64,000 nucleotides of DNA, from contig JAYXKI010000014.1 in assembly GCA_037892935.1 (NCBI GenBank), positions 1,096,001-1,160,000 on the forward strand, written 5' to 3'. Both the position numbers and the translations under genes were made by a program. Shown here one piece after another: positions 11,722 to 24,400 of the stretch. Numbering within the stretch: position 1 is the first letter of the stretch; each line of letters opens with the position of its first letter. This DNA comes from Phlebopus portentosus (Eukaryota > Basidiomycota > Agaricomycetes > Boletales > Boletinellaceae). Below the pieces are notes generated by a model. The model worked only from the letters and a program-made list of their open reading frames with translations. It searched no databases and had not been told where the DNA came from.

Positions 11722-13158
11722 TTAGTGCATCTTGGTCCGCGCACCACTGCTTGTAGAATGTGTGTTTTGCCGCCGACCAGAGGGTGTCCGACCTCGTCCC
11801 CGGCGATCACCACCGATATACTCCCCAGTCGGCTGTCGGGACTCGTTACCTCCACGTTTAAACGTGCGACCACGATTCATCATAGCTGTCGCGGTAGCTT
11901 CGGGGTCAATCTCAGACTGACTGACGTGGCGCGATTGAGCGTGCGATCTTGAGTTGGAATGCGTTCGAGAGCGGGAAGATGGCATAACAGGAAATGATGC
12001 AAGAAGCGAACTCGAGAAAAGATTGCTGTGGTCCAGGCTGGTGGCATCGCCGGTTGACGAAGAGGAAACCGATGAAGAACGTTGAGACCAATAATAACCA
12101 TTATCGAAGGCTTCTCCTTCATCTACACCATCGAAATCGGTGTCCTTTTCCGGATCTAGTGAGGTAGACTTAAAAGCATGAGAAATGTAGTTCGCATCGT
12201 CCACATCATCCGGTAAAGATTCCCCACTCTGAATACGCAAATTTCGAGCGCGGATCGGTCCATATCGTTGGGAGGAAGGAACGTTGCTCTGCGGCTCTAG
12301 CGAAATATCCAGCTTCCCACCAATAGATTCCGATTCTACACCGTCAGTTAGATACTCTTCCCGTGCATGCGTCCTGCTTGCTTGCCGGCACGCACGTGCT
12401 TCGCGTGCCTTCATAAGCGGGCTAGAATCGAATGTTGGGAAGCTATACATGAACGGCTCCTCGGCCGGAGGAGATGGCGGAGCCATCGCGATCGGGGCTT
12501 GAGGTATCGGTGTGAGGTCGAATAATGCTTTGGCACTTTGCCGCGGTCGATGCTCACCACGTCTCTCCCGTCGAGGAAAATCAGTCGCATGCGTATCAGA
12601 GAGGCCACGCTGGTGTCGAGTGAACGAACCTCTATGGCTGCGCCTATTTGGTGTCCGTGGCGATTGTAGCTGCTGTAGATCGGTCCCACTAAGACTAGAC
12701 TTATGCTTTTCCCACAAAGCCGAGAGCGTCTGAGTTGTGGATAGTCTTACTCTGTTCGCGTCGGCACGTACTTGACGTGCTCCTTCAAAGCAAAATGGTG
12801 AAGAAGAGTGGCCTTGAACAGGCGACATTTGAAAGATCAGATCTTCGTCGCCATCGGACGATGAAAGTTCGTTGCGAGTGTACATGGGCGAACAGCACGC
12901 GGATAAGCCCAAAGAGAAATGAGTATGCGAGAAGCCCGTATTCAGCGTGAGGCCGTTACGAGTGATCCTAGAGCGCGTGCGGCCGCGAGCGGGAGAGGTT
13001 TCCTTAAGAGTACGCTCAGATACAATACCACCTTCAGTAATTCGGTCTGTGGCAATATTACCGCACTCGTTCTCGTCCGAGGTCGTTCGGGTCCGAGGGC
13101 GGGTGCGCACTCGTAAAGCGCGAAAGGACGGAGGAGGGGTGAGGGTTTGCTCCATCAC
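11722..13158 (-). CDS. Ser/Arg-rich orphan protein, low complexity
   Basis: A single-exon frame of 478 codons, long for this intron-rich genome and clearly longer than chance. I recognise no domain. The N-terminus (MMEQTLTPPPSF) is followed by Arg/Thr-rich tracts, a segment with acidic Ser clusters (SSSDGDEDLIFQMSP), a Pro-rich stretch (APIAMAPPSPPAEEPF), an acidic patch (DPEKDTDFDGVDEGEAFD), a Ser run and a C-terminal region of SRSR/RGRT repeats (RGRTFKRGG, RGRGRTPSGRR). The profile suggests a disordered, phosphorylated and possibly nucleic-acid-associated protein; that role is inference only. The region upstream of 13158 is a plausible promoter. Confidence 0.65.
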   Translation of the reverse strand: MMEQTLTPPPSFRALRVRTRPRTRTTSDENECGNIATDRITEGGIVSERTLKETSPARGRTRSRITRNGLTLNTGFSHTHFSLGLSACCSPMYTRNELSSSDGDEDLIFQMSPVQGHSSSPFCFEGARQVRADANRVRLSTTQTLSALWEKHKSSLSGTDLQQLQSPRTPNRRSHRGSFTRHQRGLSDTHATDFPRRERRGEHRPRQSAKALFDLTPIPQAPIAMAPPSPPAEEPFMYSFPTFDSSPLMKAREARACRQASRTHAREEYLTDGVESESIGGKLDISLEPQSNVPSSQRYGPIRARNLRIQSGESLPDDVDDANYISHAFKSTSLDPEKDTDFDGVDEGEAFDNGYYWSQRSSSVSSSSTGDATSLDHSNLFSSSLLASFPVMPSSRSRTHSNSRSHAQSRHVSQSEIDPEATATAMMNRGRTFKRGGNESRQPTGEYIGGDRRGRGRTPSGRRQNTHSTSSGARTKMH

Positions 13159-16100
13159 CGTGTTGCTCAGCAGGGAGACGGATTTTATAGAAGAAGGTAT
13201 TGAAGCGCGCAGAAGATGCGAAACGGATGGCTCGACTACAAACTGCCGTCAGTCGGTCTGTTGACATGATCAAGCACGCAACGATCACACCTTCAAGATC
13301 GCGCCTTTACTAGCTCACTTTGCTTCGCCACCGCTCGATAAATCCTAGCAGTGCACGCTGCGACAACCGAATGGAGGACGCCACCAACACAAAGTGGCCG
13401 CTGCGGACAAAGCGGTATGCGAGAATCTGCGGACGTTTTGGCTAGAGTGTACTTGAAAGAAGAGAGGTCGGTAGCTGGGGGGGAGTTGTGGGGACGAAGA
13501 TAGAACCAATGTATATATGTGAGACAAAGAGACTGAAACGGATGTAGTTCCCAAAGTAGATTAACTGGACTTGATGAGGACGGGTGATTGTTGTTGGCCG
13601 AAAACAATACACGCCGTTGCCGCACCGTATATGAAAGGTGTTGTTCGCTCTTGTTCTGCGCGGATGAGGCACGACGGGGGCAGAAGGGACGTTGGAGGGG
13701 ACGAGGACGGGGAGGCAGTCAAAGGACATGGGTATGTATGGGGACCAAGATGGCCTTTTAATAGTTATTTTGTGAGTCACATTGCGCGATATTTTTTGTG
13801 TCCGAATAAGGAAGTCGACAGGTAAACGTCACGCACAAGGGTCCACAAATGAGGACCCTGTCAGTCCACGTCTCCTTCCATATGTGGCTAGTTACCATCC
13901 GACACCCGCCGGGAACGGTCATCTCGCAGCGGGGGAATATTGTGTCGGAATGAACGACTCTCTCGTCTACCATCCGCCTGACCGCCTGACCTTTCGCAAT
14001 ACACACGTTTGACTCTTTGCTGCTCTTTTCGCGACAAGTCGGAGAATAGAGTACAGCCTCAAGAACTCGCGAACGTGATGTGCCGGCGAGGAATTATTGG
14101 GGCCCATTGTTTGGTCGGCTGACGCACGGGCGGGAACCGTTTCGGACAAGCCCATGGTACCACAGCAAACTGGACTACTGGACAGGTTCCATCACACCAT
14201 CACGTTTCTACACGCACACACCCGCTCACTCCTCAGTCCAGGCTCTTCTCATGGCGAGGCGAGACGTCGTCTGTCTTCACGAAGGTCGAGAAGCTGACAC
14301 AGTTTTGCTGGCAATCTTACCGGCGATCATGCTTCTCTCGTGTTGTGCTGCCTCAGCATCGAAGAAATAATCATTTGTTTGCATTGCAAATGTCTCGGTC
14401 TCGGACTATCTCGCGTCAGCATGGTCCTCGTATGATGTCAAATGACACATACTTAAGAATACTGACAGTCCATTTTTCACTAACATAGTCTCTCGAGTGT
14501 CCTGTATGAATGAATACAATGCGGCTCTGGCACTTTCCTTCACATTCTCGCCGGTGCACCGAGGGCGGGTGTGAATCTGAATCTGATCCCTTCGTAATTC
14601 ACCCTTCACAGGTCTTGATTCAACCCGCTTTGGGCAATTCCTTAACTTGTCTACTTGTGTTTTGTCGCCGAGAACCGATGGATCGCGCCATCTCAGTCAT
14701 ATGCTCACAATCTGTACTCCTCGTCAGAGCCACGTCTTCGCATAATATGGCGCTTAATTCGACTGTCGTACATTCCCCGCCGTCGCGGCGTCATCTGCGT
14801 TACTAACGCGATTCGCAAGATCGCGTCAGAAAAAGGCAATCAAATTCGACTTACTCTCAAGCTAGTCACAGTCAAGTCACTCATGCGGGCTTTTTTCGTT
14901 TGGTTTCTCGGCCTTCTACCGCAACTTAAGATGCCCAAGCACCGTTGCGCCGCAATAGATCATTGATGTACAGTACGGCAGCGTTATTATGAGATATTTC
15001 GAGCTGTTGTTCATGATCTTCGGAAAGAAGTCTGTTTAATATTCCATTGTTTTCCTGTTCTGGACTCAACCCGAATTCGTCCACTTGACGAGTAGGGCGA
15101 GTAGCCCCTCTCATTTCCGTTGCGTCTTCTGAAGTTCTAGTTCTATGGCCTTCACGTCATTTCCGACTCCAGGGTCTGGAGCAACACTTGGGGGTGCCCT
15201 GAATGTAATTCCTCGCGAGTGGTCCCGATGGTATGGCCACCTTCCGAATCCTTCTTGTTGCTATGGTCACTTGGTCACTTTCAATCTCAATGTTCTGTAC
15301 TTACTATTCCAATATTCTATAAACTCCTTCCGCAGTAAGTTATGAATCTCCCCCATTTCTTAGGGCTGTGCATTCCAAAGGGTTACGTCATGCGCACCCT
15401 TTGGTAAGCCGGACACCCAAGCGGAATGATTTCTTCTCTGAACTGAAATTGACCGGCGTTGTCGTTTTGTAAGGAAATTATGGGCTGGGCGTCATAATCG
15501 TGTCTGGTTGTAAATATACTACTCATATGTAACCCTTTATTCAGCGCCACGCAACGCATTACAAACCATCGCGCAGTCCGGATTTTTGAGCTCCCTAGCC
15601 GTCATGTTTTAAATCATTCTAATTATTTTTATAATTATAATTGTTTGATTTGGATTTTGAAACAGATCTTGCTATTTTTTCCCACCAAGGACCAAATTCA
15701 AGTCCAATTCGGTCATGCTCATCAACCCAGCCCAACATTCTCACTCGACCGTGCCCGTCACTGGGATGATCGTGTCTTAAGCGGAACTGGGGTTTAATCC
15801 GGGTGGCTCGCTCGGAGAACCATCCATGTTTTACGATATTTCCGAGGGTAGAAGAGGATATCGACGAGCATGGGTAACCTGTGTGTTTCCATCTTCCTTG
15901 GTAGCCGACACTTTTTTGATGTCCCGTCAACAACAGTGTAACACTCGGACTATCAGCGCGAGCCTGAGAGAGAGAGGACTGGGAAGAAAGCCGTCCACCC
16001 CCGAATCCATTTTTCTACTGGAGATATCAGATGCATAGCCTCGCCTATCTCACCGATTCGATTCGTACGTATACTCACGTTTGCTTGATCTATCCGTCCA

Positions 16101-16764
16101 TAATCAAAATTCGCACGCACCCACAGGTCTGGCTCAATTCTCCGAATTGAGCTCAGTTGACTCTTATACTCACTCCTTTCGGAAGTTCTCCTCCGGGATC
16201 AGATCAGACAGGGTTTACTTAATTACTTACGCGATCCGAGACATTCTATCCTATCCGGAGCCACTGGAATTTACGCCAAAACGTTATCGTTCACTCTTAT
16301 TTGCTCCAGTGATCAAGTATGTGCTAGTATAAGGGCATACAAACCATAGTGTTGTCTTGGGACCGGCGGATCACCGGAGCAAATGCTCATTTTACCAGTA
16401 CGAACAAGCAAACGTGTTCTTATGCACAACGGAACCAATCAGCTGTCATTCCGCAGCGCGAGAGATGCAAATATTACGACAGAAGGCATCATTCTGAGCT
16501 CGTAGTGACGTCTCTGACATGACTATTTATTGAGTATCGTGTGATCGAGAAGTCGGGTTTTGAGAAGGATACAAAGAGCTCTCGTGAATTCGCCAGGTCA
16601 GCATGACGCATACACTGTTGCTTGTGCGACAGCTATCTCGTACACGATTCGAGACTATGGTATAGCACCAATAGGAATACAATTTACGGAAGCACGTAGA
16701 AAAATCAAGCATAAATGAACAGACTAAGAAGACATACGTTTATTACATTACATATGTATATGAT
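13159..16764. other. Long intergenic stretch with two weak minus-strand candidates
   Basis: 3.6 kb without a confident gene. Left part: presumed promoter and leader of the orphan gene. Two minus-strand frames look somewhat protein-like: 15114-14926 (ending NNAAVLYINDLLRRNGAWAS, open upstream to about 15160) and 15933-15619 (104 codons, with WVDEHDRIGLEFGPWWEK). Neither matches a family I know, and neither has a convincing start context or partner exon. The stretch should be treated as intergenic with possible small orphan exons. Confidence 0.3.
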
Positions 16765-19700
16765 TCAGAATGGGCCACCACCACTCTGGGCTTCCTGGTC
16801 TGACGCCGCAACACCGTACCCGAAAAATCGGGAATCTTCCAAAATAGTACGACAAGGCGCGAGATTCTCGGACATTAATGGGAGAATGCTCTCGTCACCC
16901 GTGGAGGAGCGCATGTTACAGCTCACGTCGAAATCCGTGTCGAAGAACGATTCTGTTGGAAGCGTTGATAACGAGTCAAAAGTGAAAGGGGAACCGAATG
17001 GGTCGATTAACGTTTCTGCCAGTTCACCGTTGTGTAGATCCGATGGGAAAGCTTCCAGCTCAGCATTAGAGGATGCATGAAGATCGTTGAGAGCTTCAGT
17101 CCGATGCTGCAGGTCCGATCGCTCGCGATTGTTGGAGTACGTCTCTGCAGGAAGATGAAGCGCGCTTGGGCCAATTACCTGTGATCGTGAATTTCCAGGA
17201 ATAGACTGTGCATCGTGATATTGCAAAGGCTCGTGTACCAAGTTCTGAGAACCGATGATCTTACCGGATGAAACTGGGTCTCCCAAGGATTGACCTCCCA
17301 ACGGAAATGAGGTATTTTCGACTGGATTGGGTTGGCTATGGCTGAGGGATCCGGAACGAGACCTACTTCCAAGTACCGCAGAAGACTGCTGAACAATGCT
17401 TCCGGGACGTACACTACCAAGAAGGCCTGGTGACGTTGTCGACGTTGAGGAATGCGAATATTCGGATATCAATTTGGACGTATTGTTGAAGACACCTGAA
17501 TTGCTTTGAGGCATCACCCCAATACCATTGAGAACGGTTAGACTGTTTTCATCGTCCAGTGCAGGAGGTCGGTTCGGCATCAGGGACTGAAGAGACGGTC
17601 CATTATTACTGTAGTTACTAAGCGCTTCGTATGCCCGGTCACGCAAGTGCAACACGGAAGGCTGATAGAGATGCCGCTCAGTGTGAGAAGGTAAAAAACC
17701 CAGGAATACAAACACACCAATAGCTCCTTCACTATCGGATGTATCTGCACTCTCTCTAACATGTTGACAGAGAGGCTGAATTCCATAAACGCTTGAGGCG
17801 CGAGAGCGGATGTTGTCCCGCATGCAGCGACCGTACCCAGTAGCACGGTTGCAGAAAGCGCATGGGACCATATTGGCCAAACTCTCACAACAAAATGACC
17901 ACAATCATTCATAAGGCCCTCTAAGGCCCGAAGTATCTTCACTGCACTCAGATATGCAGTCAGAAAGGAAGGTGCAAAGCGACTCTTCATCGGATCCGTG
18001 GGGTTCTCGATCAATGCACGCACAAAGAAATTGCGGTGCAGTAGCATTAGAGCTAAATCAAGCGGTCATCGCACACTCATAGGCATTCCTGAGAGCAAAA
18101 GAAACTTACGCGATTCCTTTATCATAATAAGCAATAATCTCCTTAATGCACTTTGCGTGCTTCCGTCCGGGCTGATATTCGTCGTTGGGCTGAAAACTTT
18201 GTCTTTGCCGAATTCGCGGATTTTCTGGTCGACGTTTAGTATTTCGGAGTACTTCAGTGCACGAGCGGAACTGAGTTTGTCCACTACGTCAGTCATGACT
18301 TCTTTTGAGAATTGGTATTGGATTTCCCAAACTAGAGAGCATACCATATAGATTAGAAGATAGCAAATACAGCAATTGAACAAAAAAAATACCGCTCGGC
18401 AATTTCGTTCCATCCTCAGTGAAAGTGGCATCCATATCTTCAGGAAGCTCGCAGTCAATAACCGATGGATTAATTGACATCGGTCTGCCTGTGCCAACAC
18501 TCTGGAGGAGAAGTAAGGTTCCTGAATCTTGCGAAAACAAATTTGGCGTACCTTCCATGCATCCATAGTATAGAGACCCCAAAACAAAAGCCTTCTTCGT
18601 TTCACTTGTTTCGGAGGTAGCTTGAAGTGAGTCGGATCTCTATCTGTCTCGTGGTAATCGTGTCAATGAACGTGCAGAACGATATCGAGTGTATACTTAT
18701 TACTGACGTAAGCCTATCTGCTCAGTGGATGGCCGTCAACGCAACTCTTCGGTATGAAGCAAGGAAAAAACTTACACTAACAGCAAGCGACATGGAGTAG
18801 CTGATCATCTTGCAGGTACCTTCGAGTGAGTTCCTCCGGCAAGAGAAGATATCATACGATGCAATAATTGCAAGGGCTTGTATGGTTTGCAAACTGGTGC
18901 CGTCAAAAATAGATCTGAGACTGAACCCCATCCAAGCTAGACGATAATATAAATCAGCCTCTTCATTCCATGGCGGTAACGTCAGATCCGCGACTGCTCC
19001 ACAGGCAAAGATAGCGAAAAGTAGAGTGAGGCTATGAGGATCTGCCTGAACGTTCTCGGCTGAAGAACTTCGCTTTTTGTAAAACAACGGAAGGAGTTCT
19101 TCCACTATTTGTTCTCGGTCGACCATTTTCACAAACCAGGAGGTGTTTTCAAGGTATGCTTCAACAAGCGCAGATGCTCGTTCGAATGAAGGAAGCTTCT
19201 CTTGATTTCGCTCCCGAATCTCTTGGATCGGGAGATTTAATGGGCTGAAAGGGAAGGCCTCTCGCGGATAGGACGTAGGCGACATTAGCGACGGGTGCAT
19301 TCTATATTGCATTCCTCCGGCTGCCCCAAGTTTCTTCGATCTGTTAGTTCATTCGCCTCGCGAAAAGACGACAAAAGCTTACGAGGACAGACTCCTGTCG
19401 ACACAATAAGGAAAAATGCAAACCGTTAACAGTCAATGACGGAAAGACGTACGTCTGCTCCAATATATGTTTCTATACCCCGTTCCAGAATTGATAAAGT
19501 TCCAAAGGAATCAACAATGTCTTCATCAAGATCGCCAACCTCTCTCGTTGCTGGTGGTGGCGGCTGCTCGAGGTGATTTTTTATCCTCAGAAGATCTTCA
19601 GACAGAAGGGGGTGACGTGCAGATCCAGTTGCGGAGCCATGAGCGATCTGTAAGGCGTCTTCGAGCTCTCGGATTCTCCTGCTCATTTGCGACAACCTCT

Positions 19701-20213
19701 GCAGCCGCACGTCTTTACCTCGTAAGCCATTTCGAGAAAAGTTGGAAGGTGAAAGAGTTCCTGGACGTTGTCGTATGAGCCGGCCATCACATCATTCTGG
19801 ACAAAAACACACCGTTTGGACATATCTCTTGACACCCCTTTCGTATGCAGGTGCTGCACGGTATCTGAAGACAAAGATCTATAAAGTAAACATGTCTGGA
19901 ACACTTTATCGAATTACGCGTACTGCTTTATTACACTTCAGTTTGTGTCTATATATTTGATAAGTAAAGAAGATCAAACACAGCCAAGAACTTGGGGAGA
20001 TCCTCACCGCCGGCATTCAGCACAAGAAATTTCACCCCTTTCTCGGCGTTTCTGAGTTCCAAAGTTAGATGCACTGAATTGTGCAGTAGTTGAGACGAAC
20101 CTCGATTGAGTCTTTGCCTTTAGGATTCCTCCATGCAAAGGGCATTTTGTCGTCTGATGGCGGGCCTGCTGCAAGACACGGAGGTTAAGGTGGTTTGAGG
20201 GCATCAGCGACAT
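16765..20213 (-). CDS. Zn(II)2Cys6 fungal transcription factor
   Basis: A nuclear DNA-binding regulator of the Gal4 class. The zinc cluster is rebuilt from three small exons between 20040 and 19800: CAECRRHKLKCNKA, IPCSTCIRKGCQ and EICPNG, giving the C-x2-C-x6-C-x5-C-x2-C-x4-C spacing. A leucine-rich coiled-coil linker follows (LSQMSRRIRELEDALQI, near 19700). The fungal-specific middle homology region spans about 19310-17700, with helices such as LLFAIFACGAVADLTLPPWNEEA, RRRLLFWGLYTMDAWK and the TGRPMSINPSVIDCELP motif. The C-terminal about 300 residues (17600-16765) are Ser/Asn-rich with acidic patches, typical of activation domains. At least seven introns are present. The start MSLMPSNHL at 20213 is the longest choice; a shorter N-terminus is possible. 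The target pathway is unknown. Confidence 0.88.
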
Positions 20214-21157
20214 CGGTGCCGTCTCATCCCAGCCGCGGTGCCGGATATCATAAGATACACTAATTTCCTTCCGGCTTGGATCTCCGGAAGAACGTCATGA
20301 AAGTACTGTCAAACCAGGAGTTGATCGGACATGGTAAGCAACGCTAAGCTAAGGTAAAGATTATGTAATTGCTGTTCCGTCCAGTCGGACGCCACCGTGA
20401 GTAATTATTCTTTTTACTAACTGTTTTACCATGTTTGCCGTCTCTGGTAAACTCTATAGAAAGCTATACCAAAGTGAATTATGCAATGCACGAAAACATA
20501 CAGTGGTTTGAATCATGTCGTCTTGCCGGTTGATAGTATTCTTTCGGAGTTAATTGTCTCTTCGGATAAAGGAAATAGACGATCAGTGAAATATTCCTTC
20601 CAGTTGACATGAAAGATGGTGTACGGAATGAAATTAACCTCGTCAATTAACAAAAGGAAGCTCCGGGGAACCTTTTGCGGCTGGGTACGTGGACCTAGTC
20701 GTATTCAGTGTCAGTGTATCTGTTTGAGAGGCTCTCAGCGATATGCTTCACATTTCTTATCTTGTGATGGACTTCATTTCCACTAGCGCACTTTATTGAC
20801 TTAGGTAAAGTGACGACCGGAGTCGCGTTGTGCGGAGATTCGTAATCCGCATAAAGTAAAGGATCACATCCGTCGATTTGGATAGGACACAAATATATCC
20901 AATGCCTTCGCGAATAGTGCCTCCACCTGAGGTATCGGGTCCAGAAACAACACTGGAGAGGCAAATAAATTCAAGCACCTGGGCAGATCTTACTCTGGCA
21001 TTTGGTTAGTGAACACAGAAGTAAAGAATTCAACACGAGATAGATATCATAAACTAAACCAGCAAGTATTTTCGGCGGAGACTCATGCCAGGTCAGATAG
21101 AAAAGGCTTCGCATGACCTTCATAAGTAAGAGTAAAAGGTGATCACATATATCCAAA
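20214..21157. other. Intergenic region upstream of the Zn2Cys6 gene
   Basis: Presumed promoter of the minus-strand regulator. Minus-strand frames near 20.7-21.1 kb are short and unrecognised. No repeat or RNA gene was seen in this part. Confidence 0.35.
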
Positions 21158-21248
21158 TGGCCCTATAGAGGTCGAACCTGAGACCTTCGCGTATTACAAG
21201 TATTGGCAAGTATTAGCACGACACTCTAACCGACTGACCTAAAAGACC
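21158..21248 (-). tRNA. tRNA-Ile(AAU)-like gene with intron, degenerate
   Basis: Read on the minus strand, the sequence starts GGTCTTTTAGGTCAGTCGG and has a tRNA-Ile-like anticodon arm TCGTG-CTAATA. An 18-nt insert follows the base after the anticodon, the normal tRNA intron site, and then A-CGCGA, a GGTTCGA T-loop core and an acceptor ending GGGCCA. Anticodon stem and acceptor pair with several G-U pairs. However, the D-stem has a mismatch, acceptor position 7/66 is T-T, and the T-arm is one base short with a broken stem. It is likely a pseudogene or a strongly diverged copy. Confidence 0.5.
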
Positions 21249-21484
21249 AATAAATCAATTTCCGTAAAAGTAAAACCGGAACAGTCTGCCAGGGACTTGC
21301 CAAAATTCTCTTTGAGTATATACATTTGATCAATAACCATTTTGCTATACCTTCGCAAGCTACATGTCAGGATTGGTTACGTAAGAGACACGTCCGCACG
21401 TGACATGACTCGACGCGACGCGTTGTTTGCTTCGCTGCATGTGCCATCGTTAGCTTTCACAACGACAAAGAGGCACTCCACGAC

Positions 21485-24400
21485 ATGGGGCCAGAAGGCA
21501 AGACTGCTCCCGCATGGCAGACCGATGACTTGGCGATGAATGGATTGAGGATGACGAGGATGTTGAAGAAGTGAATGAGCCAGCGTCACGACAACCACAA
21601 CAAGGAACGCGAACTATCCACACCGATGCACAGAGGTCACATAATTTCGGAACGTCCAATATCTGCTTGGACCATGCTTGTGAATCGACCGAGCAAACTA
21701 CGCAAGTCGGTACATTTGTCGTGCACTCGGACTTACCATCTGTGCATTTGCCACAGACACCAGCGCTGGGAAAGAAGGGCGGGATGAAAGATATATTCAG
21801 TCCGTTGCAGCTCGAGCGCCTGTTTGAACCGCCTTCTCCTCCGAAATTACCGCTTCCATTCACTCCGACATCCCAACAACGCATAGCTTCTACTTCGCAT
21901 TTTCTCATGTCTAGTCGCCCAGCGAAACCGTCAAAACTCTCGCAAGTTGTTGGCGCATCGACAGGTGATGGCGAAGCAGAGGTGGCAGGTCAGGCCGATA
22001 AACAGGAAGATAGGCCAGCCGAGACCGAAATCCCAACAATCATCACGTTTGGTCAGGTAAAGTCAAGTCCGGGTTGTCGGTTCACTTTCTCTGTCCCGCG
22101 TTCCACACAACGCTTTCCAGCGCGTGTAAACTTCGGCACGCCCGTTGCTTTTCCTCTACACCCAATAACAAAAGCCATAATCGCCTGACACAGAAGACCC
22201 CTTTCTCTACCTCCCAACCGAGTACGGAACACCAACTGAATCCCAACGATTCCCGCCTTCGTCTGTTTCAGTTTCAATATGACACATTCACGCGAGAGCA
22301 TCTTTCAGCTATCGTCGATTCATTTGGTGTTAGTTCCCCGTCTAACATCAGCAACAGCAGGCAGAGCGCAGGCACTATGCTTCCTAGGTCGCCTCCGAAG
22401 CAAGACGGACGTGAAGACGTTGAGACATTCTCGCGTTTACGAGCGGCGAAGAGGCTGAAGCTCACTCCACCATCAGAGCTCACCCCGATCGGAACACTTC
22501 AGCCTGCTTCTCAAGGTCAACGATTAGCTATGCGAAGGGACTATGTGGGAGAAGCGAGGTCTTTCATGCAGAAGATCAAACGAGCACGCGGTCTCTCTCT
22601 CGTCTCTGCTGCCGATGTACAAGATCAAGAATCCGTCTGTCCTCAACCTCTTGTGTACTGTAAGTGAATATAAATAACACGTTTTCATTTCTAACGTCCG
22701 ACCGTTTTAGCTGCTAACACTCGCGTACCCAGTACACGCTCCGACAAACTGTTGCCTTCAGAGTCATTCTCCACTGCCTACAGTGAACATAGAAAATACA
22801 CTCGCAAGTAAAACGTCATCGATGGCATACAGGAAGCAGGCTGAAGATCTCATGGCGAAGATAAAGAGTGATCCTCAAGCAGCTTCAGGAAGAAGTGACA
22901 CGTCTGTCGTCAGCCAGAAAAGTCTGGAAGACGTTCCGAGAATACGAGAGCGATCATGGGCGCCATCACCGGAGACGAGGCCGGTATCTCCAGTAGCGAA
23001 GTGCATTGAGAATAAGGAGAACCTAGACCCAGACATTGATCACGATCCACCTTCATACGCGGCCAGCATTGCACTAAACAAAGATCAATTACGCAATCCA
23101 TTTATGGTGGGGAATCAACCACAGATTCTTGCAAACTCGAATCGCCAGGGCATTGTCGTGATGCCAGTAACGATCCCCGAGGAAATCTCGCCTGCGATAG
23201 CCGACAGAATCCGTTCTCCCAACCCTGCTTTCGTGGCGCCGCCTGCAGGACTTGGAAACACACGCTTTTCAACGCAACTACGCAGCGCAAGTATAAATGA
23301 GGATCTCAACCGACTTGTTTCAACAGGAAGCACAGTGACCACTGCGACGACATTAACAGTTGGCAGTGCCGATTCATGCGTAAAACATGCTGGCCCGCAA
23401 ATGGTTCGCATTGCACCCGCTGATTTACCGTCAATACCGGAGCGCGTTGGTGGTATGGTATTCGATCGGTCACTTGGACGATGGATGAAAGAAAGAGGAT
23501 CGTCGGATAAGACTGCAACACGGTCATCTGTACGGCGAAGTTCTCAGGGTTCGATACCAGGCATGGAAGGCTTCACGGAAAGCGAAGATCCATTCAGAGA
23601 CATCGAGAGTCTGCGCGATGGAGAATCTAACCATTCTCCTCCTGAAGATGCCGCAGATGCCGGGTTAGACGAGACCAATCGTAGTCAAGACGAGAATGAC
23701 GGGACTGAGGACATGCATATCATAAGTTCTGATTCTGATTCGTTTGATGATTCAGAAGATGCTCAGGTATCTACGTTCACTTTTGACCGTCCTTCGACCG
23801 GCGTAGTACAAGTTATGACAGGGCAGGAAGATGATCTAGGCGAAAGTGATGAAGATGCTGCTGCTTTAGAATCAGAGGATGAGAGTGAGGTGGACGATGG
23901 CGAACCTTCTCATGGAGAAGGGGACGATGAAGCACTTTACGACAATATGGCTTCCATGTCAATCCAAGAAGATCAACCCGGACTTGAAGAGGGTATATCG
24001 ACGGCATTCGCAGATGCAAAGGCTCAGCATCGGCGCGGTAACACAGACCCAGCCCGTTTCAGGAATCAACCCAACAATATGGTAACGCCTAAAAGGCCAC
24101 ACGGACGGGTGGCGCGGCCTCCTCGGTCGGCGTTGAAGAGCGCTAGTGTTACTCCTATCAGTAAGGGAGGTCGTTCTGTAAGCTTCTCGGACGGAAGGAA
24201 AGAAGGAAAGATAATCGGACTCCACCCTGATCAAGGACGGTCAGAGGTAACAAGCCGTGCACTCGACGTGCCGCAGGCGATCAATCTTCCAGCGGCCTCT
24301 GCGCGGTCGAAACGTATAATGGAGATGCTGGATGACTTGGAAGAGTCATGTAGGTCACCTGTCCAAGTCTTATGATCGAATACTGACAACCATCCAAGCG

